A stretch of 64,000 nucleotides of DNA. Source: Ascidia mentula (lineage: Eukaryota > Chordata > Ascidiacea > Phlebobranchia > Ascidiidae). Position numbers and translations under genes: made by a program. The notes under the pieces were generated by a model, which saw nothing but the letters and a program-made list of their open reading frames with translations, was not told the DNA's origin and did not search any database. Positions 47,552 to 59,648 of the stretch are shown here, one piece after another; within the stretch, counting starts at the first letter, position 1; each line of letters begins with the position of its first letter. The stretch is from positions 1,741,001-1,805,000 of the forward strand of contig OX387199.1 in the NCBI GenBank assembly GCA_947561715.1, read 5' to 3'.

Positions 47552-50500
47552 CTCTCCAACAAGGGTAAGCTTCAGTTACGTCTCAAACAATTATTAACTG
47601 CACACTAATGATTGAATTAAAAACCTCATATTCTTATTCTCGCTCATATTTTGGAAACCAATGCAGGCCAAAAAACACAACCATTCGTTTCGTTAACGGA
47701 GAGTTACATTCTTGTGTCTTTGATAGACTTCCAAGTCAAGTATCGTTGGCAAACTGACTGAAATAAACACGCTGCTTTGGTTTGTGAGATGCGTAATCCA
47801 CCCATAAGCGGCCATGTTTATCTCTTAAATGTAAAAAAACATTAGGTACGAAACACAAACGTCAACTCTTTCTAACTGCGTCACACACAATAACGTTGGG
47901 AAACCACCTGATAAGTTTCTTTTAACTAAGGATTTAAATAAGCAAAGTAAACCTGATAAATGGGGTTGAGTCGAAGGCGGTGAATCAAAGGAATGTAGAA
48001 GACGTGAGCAACCAATGTCGATGCAACCATAGTTGAAGGAATACCAAATCGTCACCATTCCGAACAGGTTGGTCTCCGGTGGAAAAGCGAGGACGGTGAT
48101 TGCATGTATAAGGTAACGGCGATGGAAAAGTCGACCGGTACCTGTTGGTAAAACTACTTCTTTACCGTGGACTTCAGAAGAATATTAAATTTTATGTTTG
48201 GACTTACTGGTGACTTCTTTCTGCCACCATAAAAGTATTTCTCAACAATTTTCTTCCGTCGATCGAAGAAAATTTCGAAGGCGGCGGAAAGCACGAGGGG
48301 AACTCAAAATTTCACCACAAGTTTTAAGTTTCACACCCACCTTTAATTTTTTCAACACGCCTTGCGACTACAACTATAAAGAAGTTTTTAATCTATTACC
48401 GCTTTCACGCTACAAAGTATACACAACACACTCAACCAAAGGCCGTATTTGTAGCCAACTCCAATTGTTCCTAGTTTTATTCCCGAAAAGTACCGGAGAC
48501 ACTGAAACATTTCACCCCCTATTCTTGGTGATATTGTTGCAATAAATAACCTCAGGAAGTGACAATATTTCATGCAAAGGCATGATTGGCAGGTTTGTTT
48601 TAGTCACAGTCGATAAAAGCGACATTTACCGGCAAAATATCTTTCCACAAACTAGATGTCGTGCTAATCAATACATCGGGTAAAAATAATGTTGGGTTAC
48701 GTCAGTCAAGCTTATCAAGCAGAAAGCCAGGATAACCGGGTTACGAATATCGCTGTGGTAAAAAGAAAAATGTATTGGGTGACATCGGGCAAATCAACAC
48801 TTAAACATTGAAAAACAATTTGTTGCTGAAGCTGCCAGGCATATGAACGTCGGTCGTATCCCGGTGCTAGCTGCACAATGTAACCCACCTTTCAATACAA
48901 CTTAACAGATGCCTTTACAAATATCACTTCCCAACCGTAAGCACTTTGTATTGAAAAAGTATGTACAACATATGCCGGGGATTCCCCATAAGCAATTGAC
49001 AGCATCGGTTAAGCGCTGGGTGGCGATATCGAGCAGCAATGATTCACAATAACGATTGCACAAAAACCAACATTCAACGTTCAAATATTTACAACATAAA
49101 CCTTCCACTTCCACCCGTTATAACTTCATCAAACCCATAGATACATACACATTTGTTTGAAGTAAAAATAAAAAAAAACGTGCGCCGATAAAACCGAACA
49201 GTAGTTGGTGGAAGATCGGTTGTTCTCGTCATCAAACATTTTAGTTACGAACATAAAAAATCTTCGTTCAAAAACCAACAAAGGGTTGCCAGAATTCACG
49301 ACATAATTGATCAGAAAACAATGTAATGTGGAAATATTCGATTGTAATCAGTCAAAAATTAATATAAGTCGCACGTAAATGTTGAAAGTAATGTTTAGTG
49401 CGGAAGTAAAAGTATTGTCACAAAATCTGTCGTTCAAAATTGTTAGGAAGGCGGATAACTTTGTACGATAAACCTCTGTTGACGGATTTACACAAGAGAG
49501 AAGTAAAGACGAAACTCAGAGCAGGAGACAAAAATATCCGTGTTTCAAAGATGTCCTTGATTGTAAGCAACACAAACAGTAAAACTTGGCGACAATTTCA
49601 ACGTTTGGTAAAGAAGTAAAAATGAGAGTTATGCAGACAAACGGTATTGATACGTACATTGTAAATACAAATAACACACAGAAGTTGGATAAAGCACAGA
49701 AAAATATGAAGAATATTTACGAAGTATTTGGGAATGTTTCCTCTTCGTGACATGAAGTAGAAAGGTTTATTGGTGAGAAGTGACAGAAATCCCTGTTGAT
49801 TCTGGCAGCAAACAGCCTGAAGTAATATATTGTTACTTGTCGTTCAACAGAGCTCAGCGCACTGAGATTTCAAGATTTTTGTGAATGCCAAATGCCGTAC
49901 ATGACTTTTGATAAACGTAAATTTGCAAGCACCCATATTTCACATTTGTAACCGACCACCAAAAATGTCGCAAATGCATTAAATACTTCGGTAAAACTAT
50001 CATTTAAGGTAAAAATGTTAAAGCGCTTCTGGTCAGTAGAGATTTTTGAAATAAATCGTCGGACGTGGCCCTTAACCAAACAATGGTTTCCTAAATATGC
50101 AAACGAGACTGACTCTGATGCACCACCTTGTGATCTTACGTTTACAGGAAAATGCGCCAGTAGGTGGAGCAAGAGATTTTTCAAGCGTTTTTAAGCGATG
50201 GTTCACAACCAACAAGCGCAATCAACAAGTGGAAACGTCATTAAGAAAATTTCTTACCGGTTTTGGGGGGAATTGATCTCCACAAAATAATTCCAATCGA
50301 TCAATCATATTTACTTGCATTTGTTAAACCCAAATATAAGGGATAGATTGAAGTGGAGAGTAGGAGTTAGAGATTCACTTCTTACCAAAATGTCAACTTT
50401 GGCTTCTACAATACAATGGATTGGTTATTTAATGAATCGTTTAACTATAATAACAGTAGTGTTGATAAAAGTTTGGTTGTGATTTAAAATTATTTCATGA

Positions 50501-51035
50501 AGCAAATATTTTGTGACGTGTACTTATTTCCATAAACGCAACGTCCACTCAAACATAATAAAATACTTCTATTCAGTCAAGTTTGTTTGTGTGATTTTAT
50601 TTTAAATCTTAAGCCTCATAAACTGAAAATACATGGTAGGTATTGGGTGATGTTGACTTTTCTTTATATTTACCCATTGGTGGCAACCTGAGGCTTGCAC
50701 ATGACACAAGCTTTAATACAAGACAACCCACGAGGTAAACATATTATTATCGTGTTAGTATCAAATAGCAATGACCAAATAGTTTTCATACTTACAGGGT
50801 CTGGCAGGTTCTGAAATTTCACTTGGAAGTCGTCATCTATCCATCCCCAACCGACTAGTTGAATTCTCGGTCGACGAGTGACTATAAGTTCATCTTGTAT
50901 ATTGTGAACACACTTGAGTAAGGTTTCTGCCGCATAACCATGTATGTGATTCCATCCAAGGCACAACGTCCTTATCTGGAAATAAAAGGTGGAATTAGGC
51001 AATTAGTTCAGACAAATGTGACATTAAATGTTTAA
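47471..51035. repeat. Segmental duplication, copy B
   Basis: Matches copy C (about 55390-58860) throughout most of its length and copy A (12165-13864) in its first part. It ends with a shared LRR-type exon. Relative to A and C it has about 200-300 extra bases near 47900-48140. It contains no CSTF2 exon. At 50570-50590 it keeps the uninterrupted target of the tRNA-bearing insertion found in C. Confidence 0.88.
50796..50975 (-). other. Orphan terminal LRR exon (copy B)
   Basis: A 180-base phase-0 exon with acceptor TTTCCAG and donor CCT|GTAAGT. It encodes IRTLCLGWNHIHGYAAETLL and ends NLPDP, like the last exon seen in NLR-B (31335-31487, IRKFDLCVNNIHGVAAKTLL). It has 9 codons more than its twin at 58623-58775. 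No NACHT exon is linked to it, so it is probably a gene fragment. Confidence 0.7.
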
Positions 51036-51234
51036 AACAAATATAGTTGCTGGTAAAATATTCAAAAACATCGAACTATCGGGTCTTATCAGTGCAGCTA
51101 TGGCTTAACTATAGCCAGACATGGATTATTCCATCTTGTGTGCACTACTGTCTGCAGCCCACTAATCATTATTGCTTCGCTTGTACATTTTTACGAAAAA
51201 CATGGTATTACAATTGTTTGTTTGTGTGATTGCG

Positions 51235-51425
51235 TTATCTTCTTCCGCCTGTCAGACAGCCTGCTTTGGTTACACATCTCAAAGATCGTACAGGAGATGC
51301 GTTCGATGCTGGAGGTGTGATCGCATACCCTGTGCTGACTGCGACGGCGTATAATTGGCGAGGCTTGATCGCGCCCGACAAACAACGCAAAAGGAACAGA
51401 AACGCAAAGTGGCCAACCGCGAGTA
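51235..51425 (+). mobile_element. Penelope-like element fragment
   Basis: About 190 bases related to the end of the fragment at 59150-59585 (shared GGAGATGCGTTCGATGCTGG, GCATACCCTGTGCTGAC). One frame has RIPCADCDGV, the entry of a Penelope GIY-YIG domain. It abuts the point where the broken CSTF2 copy stops. Confidence 0.65.
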
Positions 51426-52720
51426 CATTTTGGTGTAGATACACATTGCTCTAAAAACACTAATTAAACACTGGTTGTGCAAAATTTGTCTGTGTATTTT
51501 TGTCCTTGGCACTTCTTAAACCAGCGAAGACAAAAACTAATTGATTTTCACAACTAATCTCCATGTAAGAATGTGGTCATTCTACCTCTTGGATTGGGTG
51601 GAAATCCTCGACCAAAACCTTCATCCATATGTGGTGGTCTGTGACGATCCATCGGGTCACCCATACCATGATCCACGGGCACTCTTTCTATAACTCGCAT
51701 GTCCACCTCCATTCTTCTTGGACCTCTGAATTGTAAAATGTTTATTAGTTTTAAACAACATAGCATGTTTTTTCCAACATCAGAAAATTTTACAGAACCA
51801 TGATGTTTTAACTGTGGCAAATATTATCTATAAGTAAACATTTTCCATTGTCAATTTTATGTTTGCCAGACTTAATACAATCAATAGTTGATCAGTGTCC
51901 ATGCAACTTCACCAAATTTATTGTTCATTCATGTCGGATACGAGCAAACTCGGTCCTTGGGTAAAATCACTGTTGGGTATGGCTGCCATTTTTTGTTTGC
52001 TTTTCAGTTACAGCTTTTAAGCATTAATGACTGCAAGTCTGTTAGTTTATAAATTGTTGTGTAAAATCTCTTTGTACACATTTACTCATGTGGTCCAATC
52101 CCAAATTTTTGATACTTTTTGGCCCACAAGCAGAAAAAGTTACCCACTCCTAATTTTCGTTCTTGTTTATAAAGAATATCAAAAAGATACCATAGTAAAG
52201 AAGAGTACATATTTCTCAGGCCAAATAATGCCCTTCTATGTCCAACATAATAGCCCATGGAAAACTATTTGCATCAGATGCATAGTATCACCACCAGATT
52301 AAACAGTTTAATTCCCACCTATCTCCTGGGCCAACTTCCATTGGGTGTCCCCTACCAGGTGGGGGCTCTCTCATGCGTTCACCATCCCGGCCACCTCCGA
52401 GCCCAGGCAGTGAACTGCCATTGGGCCTTGCATCCTACAATCATTACAATAATTGGATCAATTTATGAAGCATATCATATAAATTAGCTGTGGATAGCGA
52501 TAATGACAAATACATTTCTTCCATTGCGTAAGACAAAATACATTTCTTAAAAGCAAACACAAAACTTTGGTGACAAAATTTTGCTTACGGACTCTGGACG
52601 AGGACCTTCAGATGCTGGAATGAGAGGTTGAACTGGATTTTGTCTGTGCAGCATTTTCTACACGTAGAAATAGTATTATCAGGCAAAAAACAATGCACAA
52701 TAATCAAAAAATTTTTTCAT

Positions 52721-52803
52721 TGAGACCTTTTAGGTTGAAACAGTGGCCATCTGTCTGCAGCTTATACACAGTTCATATTATTGACTCCACATTGCTTATC
52801 ATT
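52721..52803. repeat. Short insertion in a CSTF2 copy 2 intron
   Basis: Copy A reads straight through TTTTTTTCATTGTTTCAAC, while copy C has about 80 extra bases bounded on both sides by TTTTTTCATTG, an 11-base apparent target duplication. The insert holds AGGTTGAAACAGTGGCCATC and belongs to the short hairpin family. Confidence 0.65.
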
Positions 52804-53984
52804 TTTTCATTGTTTCAACATTATAATTTTTAATTTCAATAAAATATTTAGTTCCTTCTTCTGATTATTTTATTGGAGCTGTTTCGTTACCATGGCAATT
52901 TCTGGATCCACAATCCTCATGACAACTTGAGCTTGCAACAACGCATATGCAAGTTGTGGGTTTTGAAGCAGCATGTTTCTGGCCTCTACTGGGTTGTTTT
53001 GAATGCATTGCTACAACAGTTCAAAAACACAGATTAGCAAAATCCCAATATTCTTATAAAGTTCTCATGGATGTTTTGAAACATATATATTCTAAGATTA
53101 ATTCTGAAGAAAAACAACAAAAAAATATGTTACCTTCATTTGTTTCATGAGCTCAAACATTTGTTCAGGGGGGAGGCTTGCAACAGCCTTGCTGATAGCT
53201 TCTGGGGCATCTTGAGATGGAGTTGGTTCCCCGTATTCCGACCCCACAGGTGGACCCATGGCCCTGAAGTGGTTTACTTCTTCCTGTGAAAAACACACAA
53301 TGATTGGACATCATAAATTTGTTTGCTGCTAAACACACTACAATTTAAACAAACTCCTCTCCTGGCATAAATTAAAAAAGACTGACATCACTGGTTATTT
53401 GCTCTCATTTTCTCCAAACAATTTTTGGTCGAAATTATTATTCAATGCGCATGGGAATTCAAAATGACAAGAACCAATGCTTTATATAGCTAAACATCTG
53501 GAAGAAAATGGTCAAAATACAAAACAAGACTAGGTATTATATTCCTGAGACTCCAAAAGGAGTAAAAGGACGATTAGTGTATGATCAGATATTGAAATGT
53601 TGTTTTAGAAAATACTTTTGCAAAGAGTACAGTGTACATCAACACTCAGATTAACAGCAATTACCCAAACCTGAAAGTTATTGCGGTTCTTTTCACTTGT
53701 TGCGTGATCAACTCTCAGTGGTCGGCCGTGTAACTCCCTTCCATTAAGATTTCTCATCGCACTCCATATCCCTTTGGCTTGCCAGACTCGCGGTCAAATA
53801 CGAGGCTACATTTACATAAACATAATAATAGAAATTTATGATTAACAAAAATTTTTCCTCTGGCACTTAAGTTATGAAAGTGTTTATTAGTGCTGGAAGA
53901 ACAACTCTTATTAATTACTATGCCTGGCAGCAAGAATAGCACTATACAATTTATGAGTCTAAATATAGGTCGAAAATAAGAATT

Positions 53985-54108
53985 GTGCAAGCTGCATACA
54001 GAAGTCATTACTTGGCCATTTGGTCAGCAAAGTCATCTGATAGTCACACCAGCTGCACTGATGAGACCTTTTAGGTGGAAACAGTTGCCATCTGTATGCA
54101 ACTTACAC
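53985..54108. mobile_element. 124-bp MITE-like element
   Basis: Imperfect 18-base terminal inverted repeats: GTGCAAGCTGCATACAGA on the left, TCTGTATGCAACTTACAC on the right (15-16 paired positions). Copy A lacks it. It belongs to the same short hairpin family (AGGTGGAAACAGTTGCCATC inside). Target duplication not clean. Confidence 0.7.
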
Positions 54109-57100
54109 AATAACAATATAAATTAATGAGTCTGACTATACTCGCAAATGCCTGCAGTCACACCACACAAAAGCACATACCGAAAACTAATGACGTTGCC
54201 AACTTCATTGAAAATGTCTTTAAGCTCCTCTTCCGTTGACTCATAAGGTATATTTCCAACTGAAAACAATTTTATGTCGAACTATTACTGTAAAAAACAG
54301 ACATAACCAACTGATGAAAAATGCATAAACATAAGATATACCTATATGATGTATATTATACACGGAGTCCACAATACTTACCAAATACGGATCTGACAGA
54401 TCTTTCGTAGTCGACTGGATCACGGTCTCTTAAGCCAAACATTATCGCTTTCTGTCATTCGAGTCTTATAAAGTACAAAATAAACAAAGTAAACGCACAC
54501 TTTCCTGCTGATCGCGACTAACGGTTTGGTGAAAACTGGCAATTTCACATACGAAGTACTAGTCAGTAGTTAATGACATATACATGGCAGTCAAATATAA
54601 GGTGCGCGTTTCTTTAAGCTGAAATTTTATTATAAAGTCCTAATTTCACCCAATCTAATAAAACGAAGCACCTGCATTGCATACACACGCCGCAGCAACA
54701 GCGTTATTTCGGCGAAATGGAAATTGGTTAAAAGCGAAATTATTTCACGCATGAGTGAACACGACGATTGTGTTCATACAAATTATAAATTAACTAAAAA
54801 AGTTAACAAACTTAATCAACAAGATCTCCAATATTTATGAAACAATATCTATACTGATGTAATTGCAATCTTAAAACACCTATAAAGTATATCGCAACGA
54901 AATGGGTTTGACCGCGGTCATGCTGTGTGAATCCCAGCATCGTTCGTCAAGGAAGATACTTTTACACCGGGTCACAAAGATTTTTCCAAACTTGATCCAC
55001 ATAAAGGCCTACTTAACACAGAAATCTGTGCGAATATTAAAGCTACGATTTTGTGTAGTATTTTAACTCAAATTTATAAACAAAAATCACAGGCGGTGCC
55101 CCTGTTCACGCCTAATCATTAAAATTTGCAGAGATTTCTGTTTTACACATACTCATATGTGGATCAGGTTTGGAAAAAATTTCGTGACCCGGTGTAGTAG
55201 TATTTTCAGTTCGTCAAAGCGTTCACTGCGAGCATTTGCGGCTCTGCATAGAAGTACCAATTTAATAATGTTCCGGGCCATAGATTTTTTTTTAAATTGG
55301 CGCAGATTAGGCTTAGAGCATTTAGATCACATTACCATTGAGTTTTTAAAGACCTATAAAGTATATCGCAACGAAAAGGGTCTGACCGGGCAGCACTGTA
55401 AAACGACTTTATTGGTTTTGTATGGTTGTAGACTGGTCACTAGTTACTATAAATTCTATTACTGGTATTAACTCTCTAACAAGGGTAAGCTTCATTTATA
55501 CCTCTACCAATTACTAACTCTAAACCAATAATTGAATTGAAAACCCATATTCCTATTCACGCTTATATTTTGCAAACCAGTGCAGGCCAAAAATACACAA
55601 CCATCCGTTTCCTTAGTGAAGGCTTACATTCTTGTACCTTTGATAGACTTTACGTATAAAAAACATTGGTTATGAAACGCAAACTTTCTAACTGCGTCAC
55701 ACACGATGTTGTTAAAACTACTTCTTTACCGTGGACTTTAGAGGAATCTTAAATTTTATGTTTGGAATTACTGGTGACTTCTTTCTGCCACCATAAAAGT
55801 AGTTCTCAACAATTTTCTTCCGTCATTCCGAAGAAGATTCCGAAGGCGGCGGAAAGCACGAGGGAAACTCACAATTTCACCACAAGTTTTAAGTTTCACA
55901 CCCACCTTTAATTTTTTCAACACGCCTTGCGACTACAACTATAAAGAAGTTTTTAATCTATTACCGCTTTCACGCTACAAAGTATACACAACACACTCAA
56001 CCAAAGGCCGTATTTGTAGCCAACTCCAATTGTTCCTAGTTTTATTCCCGAAAAGTACCGGAGACACTGAAACATTTCACCCCCTATTCTTGGTGATATT
56101 GTTGTAATAAATAACCTCAGGAAGTGACAATGTTTCATGCAAAGGCATGATTGGCAGGTTTGTTTTAGTCACAGTCGGTAAAAGCGACATTTACCGGCAA
56201 AATATCTTTCCACAAACTTAAACTAGATGTCGTGCTGATAAATACATCGGGTAAAAATAATGTTGGGTGACGTCAGTCAAGCTTATCAAGCAGAAAGCCA
56301 GGACAACCTGGTTTCGAATCGCTGTGGTAAAAAGAGTTAAAAGAAAAATGTATTGGGTGACATCGGGCAAATCAACACTTAAACATTGAAAAACAAACCT
56401 AATGAATGTCGGTCGTATCCCGGTTCTAGCTGCACAATGTAACCCACCTTTCAATATAACTTAACAGATGCCTTTACAAATATCACTTACAAACCGAAAG
56501 CACTTTGTATTGAAAAAAAACAAGAATTGCAACATATGTCGGGGATTCCCCATATGTAATTGACAGCATCGGTTAAGCGCTGGGTGGCGGCATCGAGCAG
56601 CAATGATTCACAATAACGATTGCACAAAAACCAACATTCAATGTTCAAATATTTACAACATAAACCTTCCACTTCCAACCGTTATAACTTCATCAAACCC
56701 ATAGATAGATGCAGATTTGTTTGAAGTAAAAATATGAAAAAACGCGCCGATAAAACCGAACCGTAGTTGGTGGAAGATCGGTTGTTCTCGTCATCAAACA
56801 TTTTAGTTACGAACATAAAAAATCTTGGTTCAAAAACCAACAAAGGGTTGCCAGAATTCACGACATAATGTATCAGAAAACAATGCAATGTGGAAATACT
56901 CGATTGTAATCAGTCAAAAATTAATATAAGTCGCACGTAAATGTTGTAAGTAATGTTTAGTGCGGAAGTAAAAGTATTGTCACAAAATCTGTCGTTGAAA
57001 ATTGTTAGGAAGGAGGATAACTTTGTACGATAAACCTCTGTTGACGGATTTACACAAGAGAGAAGTAAAGACGAAACTCAGAGCAGGAGACAAAAATATT

Positions 57101-58176
57101 CGTGTTTCAAAGACGTCCTTGATTGTAAGCAACACAAACAGTAAAACTTGGCGACAATTTCAACGAAACCAGATACATAGAGACGCATTTATAAGTTTGG
57201 CAAAGAAGTAAAAATGAGAGTTATGGAGACAAACGGTATTAATACGTACATTGTAAATACAAATAACACACAGAAGTTGGATAAAGCACAGAAAAATGTG
57301 AAGAATATTTACGAAGCATTTGGGAATGTTTCGTCTTCGTGACATGAAGCAGAAAGGTTTATTGGTGATAAGTGACAGAAATCCCTGTTGATTCTGGCAG
57401 CAAACAGCCTGAAGTAATATATTGTTACTTGTCGTTCAACAGAGCTCAGGGCATTTCTATCCTAGCAAGATATCGACGAGAAACACTGAACTTTAGTGTG
57501 GAATGGCCACAACCGACGACCATAAAACTATAAAAAAAATGTCGCAAATACATTAAACCTTCAGTAAATTTAAAGTCAATAATGTTAAAATGCTTCTGGT
57601 ACTATAAGTCAGTTGAGATTGTTGAAATAAATCGTCGGACGTGGCCCTTAACCAAACAATGGTTTCCTTAACATACAAACGAGACTGACTCTGATGCACC
57701 ACCTTGTGGTGTAACGTTTGCAGGAAATACGCCAGTAGGTGGGGCAAGAGACTTTAAGGGGTTTTCAAGTCGATGGTTCACAATTAACAAGCGAAGTGAA
57801 TATATTCAAACTTCACGTTTTATCGATGAAACGACATTAGGAAAACTTCTTACCGGTTTAGGAGGGAGTTGATCTCCACAAAATAATTCCAATCGATCAA
57901 TCATATTTACTTGCATTTGTTAAACCCAAATATAAAGGGATGGATTGAAGTGGAGAGTAGGAGTTAGAGATTCACTTCTTATCAAATTTTCAACTTTGGC
58001 TTCTACAATACAACGGATTGGTTATTTCATACATGGATTAACTATAATAACAGTAGTGTTGATGAAAGTTTTGTTGTGATTTAAATTTATTTCATGAAGC
58101 AAATATTTTGTGACGTGTACTTATTTCCATAAACGCAAAATCCACTCAAACATAATAAAATACTTCTATTCAGACG

Positions 58177-58427
58177 GAGATCCTCTACGCATGTGAAGGT
58201 CGCCTGACAAGTTGTGCGCTTGCGCACCAGTGTACCTTGGCCACAATATACCCCGTGAAGCCACTGAGCTCCTGTAGCTCAGTTGGTAGAGCGTTGGGCC
58301 TGGTTAGCCCAGGGTCGTGAGTTCAAACCTCACCGGGAGCTTGATTTTTCAGATCTCGCTCCGACTTGTCGGGAAAAGTGGCTGATCCAGCTTGGCTGCA
58401 ATGCCTTGGCTGCGAAGCCTGTGAACC
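58177..58427 (+). mobile_element. tRNA-bearing short element with 12-bp target duplication
   Basis: A 251-base insertion bounded by TCTATTCAGACG on both sides (58165-58176 and 58428-58439). Copy B keeps the unfilled site near 50570 (TCTATTCAGTCAAG), so the insertion postdates the B/C split. It has a 90-base head, a tRNA-like core (58268-58341) and a tail, with no poly(A) end. It is the twin of 14771-15018. Confidence 0.88.
58268..58341 (+). tRNA. tRNA-like core of the short element
   Basis: Near-complete cloverleaf: 7-bp acceptor GCTCCTG/CGGGAGC (one G-T), D stem GCTC/GAGC, anticodon stem TGGGC/GCCCA with loop CTGGTTA (anticodon GGT, Thr-type), T stem GTGAG/CTCAC with loop TTCAAAC. There is one extra base between the D and anticodon stems. 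Sitting inside a mobile repeat, it is more likely a promoter-bearing relic than a working tRNA gene. Confidence 0.4.
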
Positions 58428-58622
58428 TCTATTCAGACGAGTTTGTTTGTGTGATTTTATTCCAAATCTTAATCCACATTTACTGAAAGTACATGGTAGG
58501 TATTGGATGATGTGGACTTTCTCTATATTAACCCAGTGGTGGCAATCTGAGGCTTGCACATGACACAAGCCTTAATAGCCATGAGGTAAACGTATTATTA
58601 TCGTGTTAGTTTTCATACTTAC

Positions 58623-58775
58623 AGGGTCTGGCAGGTTCCGAAATCTCTCTTCGAAGTCGTCATCTATGTATCCACTGCCGACTGCAAGTACATGTTGTAT
58701 ATTGTGAACACACTTGCGTAAGGTTTCTGCCGCATCACCATATATAGCATTATGCCACAGATTCAAAATCTTTAT
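58623..58775 (-). other. Orphan terminal LRR exon (copy C)
   Basis: A 153-base phase-0 exon encoding IKILNLWHNAIYGDAAETLR and ending NLPDP, with acceptor TTTCCAG and donor CCT|GTAAGT. Same length as the NLR-B exon 31335-31487. Twin of 50796-50975. Confidence 0.7.
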
Positions 58776-59149
58776 CTGGAAATAAAAGGTGGAATTAGGA
58801 AATTATGTTCAGACAAATGTGACATTAAATGTTTAAAATAAATATAATTGCTGGTTGCTCATTGTCTGCACATACATTTTTACAAAAAAGTTGGGTTTTT
58901 CAAAACGCCTCACTGAAAGTTTTACAAAAACGACAGTTTGTATAATTGCATTATCTTATTAAAAGCCTAAACTTGTGTTTTTTGAGGTGACACGTGCACT
59001 ATAGTGATCTTGTTTTTAATGTGGAAGATAATGCTTTAATATGGAGTCGATTGGACGTGAAATCTCTGCTTGAACACCTGAATTCCATGAAAACGAGTAA
59101 CGAGTTCTGAATGAAACGTGAATACGTCAGGGTGATTTTATATTTTGAT

Positions 59150-59585
59150 GTTTCCATTTAAAGTGAGAACCGGGGGTCTATCCGCGCAAACGTATACTGG
59201 TAACCGACTCAGTCCGACAGGTATCTGTCGTTTCGGTTCGCGAACCCCATCGTCCACAAGCGTGCTGTAGTGCGTGCACTGTATACAAGAGCGGAAAGCT
59301 TAGTTACAGAGAGAGAGACTCAGGCATGGGAGGTTGGTAATGTGCAAATTGCGATTTTAGCAAATGGCCACCCTCGTTCGTTTCTGTGCCGTCACCAAGA
59401 TTTCTCGCCTAAAGGTGACGAAGGGTGTGGTTGTGTTGCTATATACTTTGCAAGGCCTCCAGGTGTTTAAACGCCCGCCTGTCAGACCGCGTGCTTTGGT
59501 TTCGCGTTCCAAAGTTCGTGCAGGAGATGCGTTCGATGCTGGAGGTGTGACCGCATACCCTGTGCTGACAACGATGGCGTATGCA
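59150..59585 (+). mobile_element. Penelope-like element remnant
   Basis: The plus strand has the C-terminal side of a Penelope-type reverse transcriptase (DRYLSFRFANPIVHKRAVVR, then ANGHPRSFL) and a linker towards the GIY-YIG domain. It is only a fragment and is broken. It shares its last ~110 bases with 51235-51350. Confidence 0.75.
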
Positions 59586-59632
59586 AGTTAGCCTGTGTTT
59601 GTTATATGTTTATGTTGATGCTTTATGTTTTT

Positions 59633-59648
59633 GTTCTATTTGAATAAG
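59633..59648 (+). other. Spliced-leader-like 16-mer followed by GT
   Basis: GTTCTATTTGAATAAG, then GT. The Ciona trans-spliced leader as I remember it is ATTCTATTTGAATAAG, so 15 of 16 bases agree and the splice-donor position is right. No Sm-site-like U run was identified downstream, so this would be a relic at best, or chance. Confidence 0.3.

Larger units (their letters stand above)
51586..54442 (-). pseudogene. CSTF2 copy 2, broken and 3'-truncated
   Basis: Second CSTF2 copy, parallel to 8449-11225. Exons: 54382-54442, 54181-54259, 53671-53805, 53134-53283, 52891-53010, 52589-52657, 52319-52434, 51586-51725. All visible exons keep splice sites, and intron 4 has a normal GT donor. Exon 3 lost 34 bases relative to copy 1 (bases 10701-10734 there), removing the RNP1 end (after KGYG) and shifting the frame to an early stop. 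Exons 9 and 10, with the arginine/proline-rich tail and the C-terminal domain, are missing; homology ends near 51426 at a Penelope fragment. Very high exon and intron similarity to copy 1 implies a recent origin. A truncated transcript is possible, a working CstF-64 is not. Confidence 0.88.
51426..58865. repeat. Segmental duplication, copy C
   Basis: The left part (to about 57090) matches copy A from CSTF2 intron 8 through the upstream flank. The right part (about 55390-58860) matches copy B, including the LRR-type exon. It therefore bridges A and B. Insertions specific to C lie at about 52721-52803, 53970-54138 and 58177-58427. Confidence 0.88.
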
